A stretch of 64,000 bases of DNA from Blepharisma japonicum (Eukaryota; Ciliophora; Heterotrichea; Heterotrichida; Blepharismidae), in assembly GCA_949751835.1 (NCBI GenBank), contig CATKHK010000023.1:124001-188000 (forward strand), given 5' to 3'. Shown piece by piece: positions 1-9,485 of the stretch; the first letter of the stretch is position 1, and the number at the start of each line of letters is the position of its first letter. Position numbers and translations under genes: made by a program. The notes beneath the pieces are model-generated. The model was not told the origin of the DNA and did not search any database. It saw only the letters and a program-made list of their open reading frames with translations.

Positions 1-33
1 ATTCTTGTTCGAAATCCGGACAAGGAATTCTAA
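1..33 (+). CDS. Possible 3' end of a CDS cut by the window edge
   Basis: Frame 1 is open from the first base for ten codons (ending NPDKEF) and closes with TAA at 31-33. It would converge on the TRM1 gene, whose stop lies about 95 bp away. Ten codons are too few to identify anything. The same bases can also fold as a weak hairpin (ATTCTTGT against ACAAGGAAT), so this is only a plausible gene end. Confidence 0.3.
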   Translation: MLVRNPDKEF

Positions 34-127
34 TTTAAATTTACTTCGTCTCTTTATTTAAGACTCTAACAGCAGCTGAATCATCTGGGAGATTACTTAT
101 ATATCGTTCACTTGCAATAGTTTTTTT

Positions 128-1312
128 CTATATAATATTTACTCAATGTCTAAATATGTCAAAAAGATGGCTGACCTCTACATTTATTTTGTATTTCATC
201 GGGTGTGTATGCGATTGCGATATATTTAAACCTGAAGACCTCACTGCAGATCTAAATTGTTTTTGAGACATAACTTGACTTTTAAAGAATTTGCAGAGGT
301 TTGATAAATCCCAATTCAAAGGAATATCAAGCTCATCTTTTACACAAACTAGGACCCCTTTCAATTTATCATGGGTCTTCATATTTCTTTGCTCCAGAGT
401 CTGGATAACTTCATCAACAAAATCCTTCTCATGCAAATTTCCTGCATAGATTGGCCCTTGAATCAAAAACTTTCCTCCACACTCAGGACATACTGAATGC
501 CCTTCAAATACATTTGTGGTATATTTGTTTCTTCCTTCTCTGCCTAAGTAATGCAAATAATAAGCTGGACATTGTGTGCATTGAAATACAAGTGCTGATT
601 TTGCGATTGATTTTTTGGCTTCAAGTGCTGATGAAATTACCTGTACAAATACCCTGACATAGAAATCAACTGAAAGGCTAAGGAGAGGCTTAACAACAAG
701 CTGATATTTATTAGCTGAGGCATTTAACTGATACAGTAAAACTCTTAACGCAAACTCGTGACAATGCTTAGCTTTTGTAGGAATGCTTTGGTACTTATAG
801 AAACAGGTATCTGGATTATTCCCACACAGCGTAGAAACATCAGTGCTTGTCACACATAACAGTCCTCCAGCTTTGACAGCTTGAACTCCTGCATCTATAA
901 AGCTAGCAACAGATCCATAAGGGTCAAGGTCGACAATATCCCAAACTCCTTTATTTCTGTACATAATTTCACATGCATCTGCTTGTGTGACTTCCCCCAC
1001 AACATTATTAGACTCAAAATTTTGTTTAATTTCCTCAACAGCATCAGGACTCAAGTCATTAGCAACGAGTCTTTGAATTGGCTGATTGATTTCTTTATAA
1101 TAGCGGATTGATCTTATACCACTTGCAGCCATTGGTTCCAAAATGTTTAATCCATGGAATGGCTTGCCTTGAGTTTCTAGTTTCGTTTTAAGTCTTTGTG
1201 AGTAAACTGAGGTGACTAAAACTGACATATCTCTGTTAAACACCTGGGCTGGATTAAGAAACACCCCAGATTTTAATAAGACCTGAGCAGATCCTTCAAT
1301 ATGTAAAGCCAT
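128..1312 (-). CDS. TRM1: tRNA (guanine-26 N2)-dimethyltransferase, TRM1 family
   Basis: Makes N2,N2-dimethylguanosine at position 26 of tRNAs using S-adenosylmethionine. The 394-residue product shows the family signature in order: NPAQVFNRDMS (20-30), the SAM-binding LEPMAASGIRS (58-68), the catalytic-site DLDPYGS (128-134), TDVSTLCG (157-164), and paired zinc-type cysteines (C245/C248, C275/C278) followed by GPIYAGNLH. A TGA at 143-145 is read as Trp; translation then ends at TAG (128-130) after W-V-N-I-I. No intron is needed. Shorter than the animal enzyme (over 600 aa), near archaeal Trm1 length. ATG at 1312 is the only sensible start because family motifs begin 20 residues later. Confidence 0.95.
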
Positions 1313-1374
1313 TTATATCTGATTATCATGAAATCACTTGAAAATCAGTTTAATTGTGATTATGTGTAGCTTAA

Positions 1375-1929
1375 CTAACTAGTAACCCACCATTGTAGCA
1401 GCCCTAGTCCGTCTTCATTAGCTCTCCCTAGTAATTGCACAGAAGCACTGTCTTCGAAGGGCAATGCAAAAGCATGCACTTTAAACCTAATAGTTTCCCC
1501 AATATCATAGAATAAGTCATGCTCATCAAAGTGCCAGACAAAAACTCCTTCTTGCTCATCACTAAATATCTCTTACAATCCAGAAGGATCAGCCAAATAG
1601 GCAGCTGGTATGAGTGCATCAATAAATACCATTGAAACTGTGATTCCTTCAGAGTTGCATTCTTTTATCTTCCCCGTCAAAATTTCTCCTATAAAAGGCT
1701 TAAAAACTACTATTTTTGCGACGACGTCAGATTCCAAATATAATTCCCTTACAAATGTTTGCTCAATTTCGAAAGAATAAATAGCGACACAGACTCCTTC
1801 ATTTTTAAGGACTTTTCCTATGAACCTTTCTTCAAGTTTTAATGTAATTGCTTCTCGGATATTCAACCCTAAAAGCTCTGGTTCGAGCTCTGTCTGAACT
1901 TTAAGTGTATAAAGAATAAACATAGACAT
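1375..1929 (-). CDS. RPC8: RNA polymerase III subunit RPC8 (RPB7/RPC25-like)
   Basis: Stalk subunit of RNA polymerase III, partner of RPC9. The N-terminal half (MSMFILYTLK..., VVFKPFIGEILTGKIK at about 82-97) matches the SHS2/Tip domain of RPC8; the second half is the OB/S1-like domain. A 15-nt intron GTAAGAGATATTTAG at 1562-1576 must be removed: exon 1 ends GAT CCT TCT GGA TT and joins TGATGAG to give DPSGFDEQEG. Exon 2 contains VWHFDEHDLFYDIGETIRF and ends GLGLLQWWVTS before TAG (1375-1377), matching the conserved GLGLLSWW ending of RPC8. Total 179 aa. It may start at M1 or M3; other eukaryotic members start MFxL. Confidence 0.93.
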
Positions 1930-1980
1930 ATTGAAAGCACAAGCATTCTTACTATTATTTACAAAATTAAATTCATTAAT

Positions 1981-2160
1981 TTATGCTGGGAGTTCTTCTT
2001 GGAAGCTTATATCTTCTATCCTCAGCTGGTCTTTATTAGTTTCAGGTTTGGTAGTTTTGGCATCCTGTGGGAATTCGTGAGCACTTTTTTGCCTGGATAA
2101 AGGCGTACCAAGGAAAATTACCTGATCTGGATTATTATTTCTTGAAGAACCGCAGCCCAT
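1981..2160 (-). CDS. Small protein with MGCGSS lipidation N-terminus
   Basis: The open frame begins further upstream (2190), but an internal ATG at 2160 gives a 59-residue protein starting MGCGSSRNNN. This is an excellent N-myristoylation signal (Gly2, Ser6) with a palmitoylatable Cys3, so this start is preferred. The rest is polar and Lys/Glu-rich (ending SFQEELPA, TAA at 1981-1983), with no domain or membrane segment. By analogy with other MGC proteins it should sit on the inner face of the plasma or ciliary membrane, perhaps as an adaptor. Function unknown. It lies about 60 bp downstream of the H4 gene on the same strand. Confidence 0.6.
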   Translation of the reverse strand: MGCGSSRNNNPDQVIFLGTPLSRQKSAHEFPQDAKTTKPETNKDQLRIEDISFQEELPA

Positions 2161-2219
2161 TTTTAGTAAGTTAAAATTATAACGAGCCATTTGTTTTGAG
2201 AATTTTTATTAATAGCAGC

Positions 2220-2561
2220 TTAACCTCCGAATCCGTATAAAGTTCTTCCTTGGCGCTTCAAAGCGTAGACGACGTCAAGTGCTGTGACTGTTTTTCTTCT
2301 GGCATGCTCTGTATAGGTGACTGCGTCACGGACCACGTTTTCTAGGAATGACTTTAGGACGTTTCTAGTTTCATCATATACAAGTCCACTTAGTCTTTTA
2401 ACTCCTCCTCTACGGGCTAGACGTCTAATTGCAGGCTTGGTTATTCCTTGGATATTTTCTCTAATCACGTGGCGCCTTTTTTGTTTTCCTCCGATCTTTC
2501 CAAGTCCCTTTCCTTTGCCTTTGCCTTTGATCCCTTTTGCACCTTTTGCTTCTACTTTCAT
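2220..2561 (-). CDS. H4: Histone H4
   Basis: Core histone, 113 aa. The histone fold is clear: [20 protein letters not shown] (GGVKRLSG follows), [18 protein letters not shown] and [18 protein letters not shown]. The N-terminal tail is atypical: residues 1-12 are an extension, followed by [18 protein letters not shown] in place of the usual GKGGKGLGKGGAKRHRK. Stop TAA at 2220-2222. There is no other histone gene beside it; an H2B gene lies 25 kb away, so histone genes are dispersed here. No intron and no UGA codon are present. Confidence 0.96.
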   Translation of the reverse strand: MKVEAKGAKGIKGKGKGKGLGKIGGKQKRRHVIRENIQGITKPAIRRLARRGGVKRLSGLVYDETRNVLKSFLENVVRDAVTYTEHARRKTVTALDVVYALKRQGRTLYGFGG

Positions 2562-2732
2562 TTTATTTTTATAATTTAAGCCCCCGCTTTATCTATTCTG
2601 TTTTCTTTTAGTCTTAACACCCTTTTTTATAATTATGAGAATTAAAATTAAATAAGGCAAATTTATTGAAACAATTCAAATTAAGTTACTCTGTCTTAAT
2701 GCTTGGTTCAATAAAAAAAAACCAAAAAAAAT

Positions 2733-3060
2733 AGTAGAGAGCATCTCGCTCTCATTGTGCTCAATGGCATTTTTGGATTTTCTTGCTGTCTTCTTTTCTT
2801 ATCTTCCTTCGTTAAATATGTTCTTTTAAATTTTCCTTCATAACTACCCTTGAAGTGATCACAGTTTCTAATCTGCTTACACAAAAGTAAAGGATAAGAT
2901 AGGGACTGCTATAAGCAGTCCCTTCCCTATCCCTAACTCAAGGGCGCCGAATTGAATCTGCCCACTAAAGAGCAGGTATGCTTAGAGCAAATAGCAGGAT
3001 AATAGCCCAGTAGCCTTGGTCAGTCAGCAAAGACGGGCTATGAATCATAGAGATCCTTTT
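2733..3060. ncRNA. Structured GC-richer island, candidate non-coding RNA(s)
   Basis: This stretch sits between H4 and the GTPase in AT-rich spacer but has much higher GC and no convincing reading frame. Seen directly: tandem hairpins GAGAGC-ATCTC-GCTCTC (2737-2753) and CATTG-TGCT-CAATG (2753-2766); a perfect 9-bp stem GGGACTGCT-ATA-AGCAGTCCC (2902-2922), which competes with a pairing between GATAGGG and CCCTATC just outside; and a 7-bp stem ATAGCCC...GGGCTAT (3002-3041). I could not match it to U1-U6, U3, 5S, SRP, RNase P or telomerase RNA consensus sequences. Strand and ends are unknown. Confidence 0.45.
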
Positions 3061-3173
3061 CCTGAATTATATATATATGGTTAAATCGAATTGGAAAACT
3101 AATTTAAATCAATTGTGAATTCTATTTCTGTCTTATATTACCATTATTATATTATTTAAATGAGTTACCTTTA

Positions 3174-3926
3174 TTACAAAAACTCTCCAATTTTTGGGAT
3201 TAGTTCTAGTGGGATTTGATACAATGGTATTTCTTTTCTTCTGTTTCTTTTAGAAATCATACTTGGTATGGCTTCACATAGGTTAGCCCAATGGATTCCA
3301 CCTCCTTCTTCTGCTGTTGGTGGAGTTATATGTTTGACCACCCATAAAAAATATTTCCTTCTTTCCCAATTCAAGGCTTGATATCCAACTCCAATTTCAA
3401 TTGCTTTGATAAATACTGGTTCAATATTAAGATCATTTTTAGCTGAAGTTTCAATATAAAAAATTTTCAAATCATTTTCTGTCTCAATAACTTTATTGAC
3501 CTCTTCAGCACTGACTTCTCGTTCTTCCTTATCAGCTTTAGTGCCTATCAAGAGGACTTCTTTTTTCCTATACTCATTCTTCTTAAATAAGTCGAGCTTT
3601 GTAGGAATATCTTCAAAAGTTGTCGCATTGGAGAGATCAAATACTAAAGCAATCGCGTCAGCATTTTTAATTGATTTTAGTCTGCATTCAAGCTGGAGAT
3701 CCATATCAGATAAGGAATCCATCACTAATAGTTGGACACCAAGACCATAATAGTCAATAGTAAAAGATTTAAGGTTGCAGCCTAAAGTTGGGTTGTATTC
3801 ATTACTGAAATCTTCATTGTTGTATCTTTGGACTAGAGAAGTCTTTCCGACTTGTAGCTGTCCTACAATTAAGCACTTTGCCCTCAGCTGTGGAGCGTCA
3901 ATTGATTTTTTGTGTGCTGCTCCCAT
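3174..3926 (-). CDS. Divergent Ras/Rab-like small GTPase with C-terminal extension
   Basis: A 250-residue protein with a P-loop GQLQVGKT (22-29), candidate switch I Thr47 (NPTLG), guanine-specificity motif TKAD (129-132) and SAK (161-163). The G3 motif is degenerate: the usual DTAGQE is replaced by MDSLSDMDLQ, so the catalytic Gln and the DxxG glycine are missing. About 55 residues follow the G domain (from HITPPTAEEGGG), ending IPLELIPKIGEFL with no C-terminal cysteine, so there is no prenylation signal. GTP binding is likely; normal Rab membrane cycling is not. It ends with TAA and needs no intron. It may be a Rab-like scaffold or a heterotrich-specific family. Confidence 0.8.
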   Translation of the reverse strand: MGAAHKKSIDAPQLRAKCLIVGQLQVGKTSLVQRYNNEDFSNEYNPTLGCNLKSFTIDYYGLGVQLLVMDSLSDMDLQLECRLKSIKNADAIALVFDLSNATTFEDIPTKLDLFKKNEYRKKEVLLIGTKADKEEREVSAEEVNKVIETENDLKIFYIETSAKNDLNIEPVFIKAIEIGVGYQALNWERRKYFLWVVKHITPPTAEEGGGIHWANLCEAIPSMISKRNRRKEIPLYQIPLELIPKIGEFL

Positions 3927-4015
3927 GATAGTTTATATATGTTTATTATCAGTAATTATGATTGAAATATTTACATGGTCTTTCTAATAAATTAGGGCTT
4001 GATTTTAATAAAAAT

Positions 4016-4839
4016 ATGAACAAGAAGTCATCAGGGAAGATGATGAGCCTAATGGTAGCAGCTATTTAGAGGCTTTGGCAACAATCGTTATAGGTGACCT
4101 TATAGTTTCATATTCTTTGATTTTTACCTGATATTCAAGCAATGATGGAAGTTTAGGATTAACATCACTTGGACTTTACTTATTTTTAATTTTTCAGATC
4201 CTTATAGTTTTGGCAATAACACTACACTTCAGGTGCATGTTCAGTGACCCTGGAAAAACTCCATTTTACGAAGTTCCAGGAGACATCCCATTGGAATTGG
4301 TTAAGTATTGCAATGAATGTGAACAATGGAAACCTCCAAGAACTCATCATTGTAGGGCTTGCAAAGTTTGCTTTCATAAGTATGATCATCATTGTCCTTG
4401 GGTTAATAATTGTATAGCAGTGAACAACCAAAAATTTTTTATTTTATTTTTACTTTATGTTACGACTGCGTCAATATTAACTTTGATCATTATTGGAATG
4501 AGTATTTATGAATATTTCAATTGCCAAGAAGATTTGACATTTAATTTTATAAAATTCATGTTCACAGTTATTGCAGGAGTTTTAGCAGCTTTTTTCATAT
4601 TTTTCCTTGGCGGGCTTTTGATAGAACAAATAAATTTGGTTGTGAATAATCAAACAACAGTAGAAAGTCAGCAAGATATGTATGGAACTCCTCATTCATT
4701 ACTCAAGTGTTTTAGCTTAGTTTTTGGTAGGAACTACTGGGCATGACTTTTACCGCTTTCTCCTTCCATTGACATTAATTACTTGGAGCCTATATATTCT
4801 TATGACGAAAGGAATGGGCTAATTTCAAAAGAAGATTAA
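4016..4839 (+). CDS. DHHC palmitoyltransferase (5' end uncertain)
   Basis: Protein S-acyltransferase acting on cytosolic cysteines of membrane-associated proteins. The core is CRACKVCFHKYDHHCPWVNN, with upstream CNECEQWKPPRTHHC; hydrophobic stretches before and after the Cys-rich domain give four predicted TM helices. UGA codons are Trp within the first loop (about 4126) and at 4744-4746 (NYWAW-LLPL); the stop is TAA at 4837-4839. The start is unresolved. ATG 4016 and the TM1 frame are joined only if a 17-nt segment (4055-4071) is removed. The consensus-like 15-nt intron GTAGCAGCTATTTAG (4055-4069) leaves the frame without an ATG. From 4072 onward the frame is secure. Confidence 0.88.
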
Positions 4840-5378
4840 TAGATCTAATTAGAGTCTTTAAATAGTTTTTAAATTTCTTTATGCGAATTTGACATGCAAA
4901 TTTAGCTTCTTGTGCAATGATCTTTGATATTTTTTCTATTTTAATAATCTGCAAAATACTTTAAAAAATAAGAATGAAGAATAATTGATTTCAAATTTTC
5001 AAACAGTTTACTTTCTCTCTAATTTTGAGATGTCTCTGACATGCTAAGCACAGAAGAGGTTTTCCAAAGCTTAAGCAAGAGATTATAAAGATTGAAATAG
5101 AGATAAAATAAGCTACTTGCCATTAATTGTAGGAGTAAGTGCATCTTAAAACCATATCCGTTTTAAAAGTATAAATATTTTAACTATTTTTCAATAATGA
5201 TTTAGTATCAAATCCTAATGTATTTCCATTTATTCTAATATAATAAAGCTGAAAATAATCAATCTTATGTGATGTTTGGAGAAATCTAACATCCTTTAGT
5301 TCACTGTTTCACATCTATTTTTGACTTAAATGTATTTATTATGTTAAATTCTTCAAAATCCCCTAATAAATAACTGAT
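4840..5378. other. Intergenic spacer, AT-rich
   Basis: Between the DHHC and RING/TRAF genes, both on the + strand. Very AT-rich with short homopolymer runs; it must hold the 3' end of one gene and the promoter of the next. I see no credible reading frame, RNA gene or repeat. Confidence 0.6.
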
Positions 5379-6887
5379 ATGGCATCATCAGAAGAAGTGA
5401 AGTCATACGATCTTGGTCCACTTCCTCCTATTGGGCATAGAAACAATATTTCGATCCATTCATTTGATATCAATATTGGGCAATACCATGAAGTAGAAGA
5501 CGAAAAAGAAGATAACGAAATTCAATTCCCAAGACCACTAGATATTGAATTATGGAATGGGATTGAAGAAGTTATCATCCCAGAAGAAGATGCCCGAGCT
5601 CACGAAATGAATGGAATTTTTGGATTTGACGGGGATGAAGAAATTAAAGAAGAAATCCAAGTTGAAATAAGCCAAAGCAGTGAAGAAAATGAATTGGGAA
5701 AGACTTTGACGAGTTCCCAGTCAAGTAATATTCATGCAAGCACTATTAGAGATGACCGCTGGCTATGCCCTATCTGTTTGGAGCTATTTGAAAACCCTGT
5801 GGAAACACCCTGTTGTCATAATCTTTTTTGTGAGAGATGCATCTTCAATATCAGAAGATGCCCATTGTGTAGCAAAAATCTTGGCCGATGCATGCCGAAT
5901 ATTCCTATTCGAAGACTAATGGATGATTTAGCTGTGAAATGCAGGCATACTAAGTGTGATATTGTAATTAGAAAGGCAGATTTAATCCATCATGAAAAAG
6001 AATGCCAGATGGCACTTGTTCCCTGCATGAATAGCTTTTTGTGTGGAGAGATATTAAGAAGAGATTTAGAGAAGCACATAAAAGATGACTGCTTATACAG
6101 ACCAGTTCCTTGTAATCTAGAATGCGGAAGGGTGCTGCCTTATTGTGAGATGGAAAAACACTTGGAAACAGATTGCCAAAGTGTAATAGTAAATTGTCCC
6201 CAAGACTGCGGAGTCTTAATTCAACGAGGAGAAATTGAAATGCATATTTCTCAGATTTGTCCTTATACCTATATCAAATGTAACCTTACAGATGCAGACG
6301 GGCAATCATGCACTGTTCGCTGCATGAGAGAAGAACTAGAAGAGCACCAATTCATCTGTGAATTCAGAAAAGTCAGATGTCTAAACAATGGCTGTGTGCA
6401 AAAAATTTCAAGCAGATATTTACAAGACCACGATAACACTTGCATATTCAAAGAGATCCAATGTCCCAATAATTGTTCTGGGCTAATTCTAAGAAAAGAT
6501 ATAGAAAATCACTTAAATATTTGCCCTTTTCAAGTCATTGAGTGTCCTTATAGCGAATTTGGCTGCACTGCTAAAATCGAAAGAAAAAACATAAAAGAGC
6601 ATCTTGAAGCTGAAGCCGTTGACCATAGTCTAAAAATGGCTGAAGGATGCAAACAAAATAAGCTAGCCATTGCAAAAATGCAGTTTGAAATGCAAATCAT
6701 GAAAGAAATGCTGAAACAAGAAATGGTGAGAATTGGGGACGAATTAAAAAAAGTTAAAGGCAAAAAAAGAGATAATGAAAGATATGCACTTGAATGGTGC
6801 GATGAAGAAGAGGCTGAAGCTTTTCTTGATGAAAGAAACGGGCTTATTTGTCCATTTGATGAGCTTTTAAGGATGCTGGAAAGATAA
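5379..6887 (+). CDS. RING finger / TRAF-type zinc finger protein, probable E3 ligase
   Basis: A 502-residue protein. An acidic, disordered N-terminus (1-125) is followed by a C3HC4 RING (C130 to C164: CPICLELF, CCHNLFCERC, CPLC), then a long run of TRAF-type CCHC zinc fingers (about 185-410; repeated pattern H-x4-C-x6-C-x3-C) and a C-terminal coiled coil (about 415-460, EMQIMKEMLKQEMVRIGDEL). This is the TRAF/SIAH-like arrangement without a MATH domain, as in many ciliate proteins. The RING predicts E2 binding and ubiquitin transfer; the zinc fingers and coiled coil predict substrate binding and oligomerisation. Uninterrupted frame ending TAA. Confidence 0.9.
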   Translation: MASSEEVKSYDLGPLPPIGHRNNISIHSFDINIGQYHEVEDEKEDNEIQFPRPLDIELWNGIEEVIIPEEDARAHEMNGIFGFDGDEEIKEEIQVEISQSSEENELGKTLTSSQSSNIHASTIRDDRWLCPICLELFENPVETPCCHNLFCERCIFNIRRCPLCSKNLGRCMPNIPIRRLMDDLAVKCRHTKCDIVIRKADLIHHEKECQMALVPCMNSFLCGEILRRDLEKHIKDDCLYRPVPCNLECGRVLPYCEMEKHLETDCQSVIVNCPQDCGVLIQRGEIEMHISQICPYTYIKCNLTDADGQSCTVRCMREELEEHQFICEFRKVRCLNNGCVQKISSRYLQDHDNTCIFKEIQCPNNCSGLILRKDIENHLNICPFQVIECPYSEFGCTAKIERKNIKEHLEAEAVDHSLKMAEGCKQNKLAIAKMQFEMQIMKEMLKQEMVRIGDELKKVKGKKRDNERYALEWCDEEEAEAFLDERNGLICPFDELLRMLER

Positions 6888-6968
6888 TATGAAATAAATA
6901 ATTAAAATATAATTAGAAATATGGTTAGAGTTAAAATAAATCTCTTAATTAACTGTATATTATTCACA

Positions 6969-8780
6969 CTAGCAGGATACAAATGACCATCCTGAAATTG
7001 CGTTTCCTTTTTCTTGAATACTCAGATCGCCATATACTTTGATCGGGTCTATATTTTCTTGTTTAATAACTTTTCTATTAGGAGCTGGTGGTCTCAGCTC
7101 TCTATTTAAAACACTGTTCCAATCAATTCCTCTAAAAAATTCGTGGCATTTTATTTCTTCCGAATCTCTTTTAGCACCAAGTCTAGCATTTGGGTCACGA
7201 TGAAGCAACTAAATAGAATTTACCTGTTTAATCAAGTTTTTCGCCTCAAAACTCAAGCTTGAAGGTAGCCTCAGCTTTCCTTTTTGAATGTTTGAAATCA
7301 GTTCTTCTCTGTTCACTGAAAAATAAGGAGGGATTCCTACAAGCATCTCATACAGCAAAACTCCTAATAAATACCAATCTACTGATTTTCCATGTCCTTG
7401 CCTTCTGATAACTTCTGGTGCTAGATATGCAAGAGATCCGCAAAAGCTTTTTGTTGTATAATTATCATGAGCTCCTTCTTTAGACAACCCAAAATCAGTT
7501 AGTAAGGCGTGGCCTTCTTCATCTATAACTACATTGTCTGGCTTTAAGTCTCTAAAAATAATGCCTTTTTTGTGAAGCTCTTCTAACGCCAATATCACTT
7601 CACATAAGTAAATCCTAGCTTTTTCCTCAGGAAATCTTTTTTCTTTTGTAAGCATTGACCCAAGATCGCCTCCTGGACAATAATCTAGAATTAAAAATAA
7701 TTTTTCTGGGGTTTGGAATGCATAGTTTAGTGATACAATGAAAGGATGCTTGATGTAGCTCATAACATTTCTTTCAGTCAAAGCATATTTTATTAAATTT
7801 TGGGCCATAATCCTGTCTTTCCTCAAAACTTTCATAGCATAAAGTATTTGTGTAGCTGTTTTTCTAACTAAGTAAACTTCTCCAAAACTGCCTTTTCCGA
7901 GTTCTTGGAGGAGCTCGAAATCAAAGGGACTTACTCGTTCAGGTGCTTGAGGTTCATCAGCTGTAGACATATATAATATACTAACTCTTTGTGTTTCGAT
8001 TCGAGATCCAGATGATGAGGATGATGCTTGAGAACCAGACTTATTGATATATTTTTGAAAAATTTTGTCGGTTTCCTCTGATCCTGACATCTCAGCTGCT
8101 GTTTTTTCTAGATTATTTTCAATGAATATGCTTGGCTTCTTAGATAACAGCCAAATAATAAGTCCATTATGGGAGTTTTGTGCAGCTAAATGCAAAGGTG
8201 TGTTTCCATCATTATCTGTCACATCTATTTCTGCTCCTGATCTCACCAGTAGTTGAGCTAATTGCAAATGCCCATTCATGCATGCGATATGAAGCGCGGT
8301 TCGTCCTTTGGAGTTTTTAGCATCAATATCGGCCTTTTCTCCATAGTCCAGCAAGGTCTCACAAACTTTTAGGAACCCTTCTTGTGCGGCAACATGTAAT
8401 GGAGTGTTGTTATTATTTCCTTTGAAGTTTACATCGGCAACTGCGTCGCCGTAAAATGATTTTTGTAATAACTCTCTACATAGTTCTGCCTTGTTTTGCT
8501 GAGCTGCTTGTCAAAGAGCCTCATTCATCGAGTTAGAATGGGAGAGTGGAATAACTGAGGCAGGCTGAATATTTCGTCTTGGAATTTTTTGGACTAGAAT
8601 CGACTCGTTACCTTCACTTATGGAACCGAAGAAAGAGTCCTCAAATTCTGAGTCAAAAGTCCTGGATATGCTGGTCAGAGGATTGCTGGTGGATTTAGTA
8701 TCTTCTTCGGTTAGGCTTTGGTTGGATTTGGAACTATCTTTCTTTAATAAAGCTAAAAAGAGGCTTTTTATTTCTTTCAT
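6969..8780 (-). CDS. Ankyrin-repeat AGC-type protein kinase
   Basis: A 598-residue fusion. Residues 1-85 are Ser-rich and disordered; about 88-245 form ankyrin repeats (NNTPLHVAAQEG, GRTALHIACMNG, GNTPLHLAAQN); the kinase domain starts near 285 with GKGSFG (295-300), then AMKVL, FRDLKPDN, TDFGLSKEG and an AGC-type activation segment TKSFCGSLAYLAPEV. After the kinase comes an AGC tail ending ISGWSFVSC, which resembles the hydrophobic motif. UGA at 8511-8513 is Trp. A 15-nt intron GTAAATTCTATTTAG at 7209-7223 joins NLIKQ to LLHRDPNARLGA. Both are required for an intact kinase. Ankyrin repeats may localise or inhibit it. Confidence 0.93.
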
Positions 8781-9125
8781 AAAAATACTAATAACTATTG
8801 CACTTTTTATGAATTTAAAAACCAGATTTTTATTTGTAAAGTAAAAGTAAGTATGATGATTTCAAATATAAAAATTGGTTTTGAGTTAACTTATATCATA
8901 TTTGCTAATAAATGACGAAAATCATATGATAATTAAAAGAAAACATTTAAGAATATTCCTTGTTAAGCCATAAGTATTCTAATCAATATTTAGTGACTAT
9001 TTAATTCCTGATAAATACTTCTTTTGCTAGAACTCAAGATTTTAAATTTATTATTATTTCTTGGGATGAAACAAATGAATCTTTAATGAGTCTCTGTCTT
9101 TGGTAATATCAACAAATTTACTATA
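8781..9125. other. Spacer without recognisable gene
   Basis: 345 bp between the starts/ends of two minus-strand genes (ankyrin kinase promoter side, receiver gene 3' side). AT-rich; nothing recognised. Confidence 0.6.
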
Positions 9126-9485
9126 CTAAGGCAACATTTTTCGCAATGTAGGTATACTTAATGGCTTGATAAAAACATCATCCATTCCAGAGTTTCTTCC
9201 TTTAGCAATTATCTCAGGATCAGAATCCGCAGTTATTCCATAAACTTTATTGACTTGGCCTAAGCCAAGATCTTTAATGCATCTAGTAGCTTCGAGTCCA
9301 TCCATCTCAGGCATCCAAAAGTCCATCAGTACAATGTGAAATTTCCCTGGCTCGCTTTCTAGTTTTTCACAGCACTCAATTCCATTGTTAACAATTTCGC
9401 TTTCAACTGATAAAGCCGAGAGTAAAGCTTGCACTGTTGATGCACAAAAGTCATCATCATCTGCAATTAAGACTCGAGTTGCCAT
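9126..9485 (-). CDS. Stand-alone response regulator receiver domain
   Basis: A 119-residue CheY-like receiver and nothing else. The acidic pocket is IADDDD (7-12), the phosphoacceptor is D55 in LMDFWMPEMDG, the switch Thr is T85 in GITADS and the conserved Lys is K107 in FIKPLS. All catalytic residues are present, so it should accept phosphate from a histidine kinase or phosphotransfer protein. No output domain, signal peptide or TM segment is present. No histidine kinase lies in the window. Eukaryotic receivers are normally part of hybrid kinases; single-domain ones act as phosphate sinks or relays. Ends TAG at 9126-9128. Confidence 0.93.
   Translation of the reverse strand: MATRVLIADDDDFCASTVQALLSALSVESEIVNNGIECCEKLESEPGKFHIVLMDFWMPEMDGLEATRCIKDLGLGQVNKVYGITADSDPEIIAKGRNSGMDDVFIKPLSIPTLRKMLP

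Noticed and set aside
2930-2941. CCCTAACTC inside island A as a telomerase RNA template
   Set aside because: A heterotrich template should contain about 1.5 copies of the CCCTAACA telomere repeat. Only CCCTAAC is present, followed by TC, so it cannot template the repeat.
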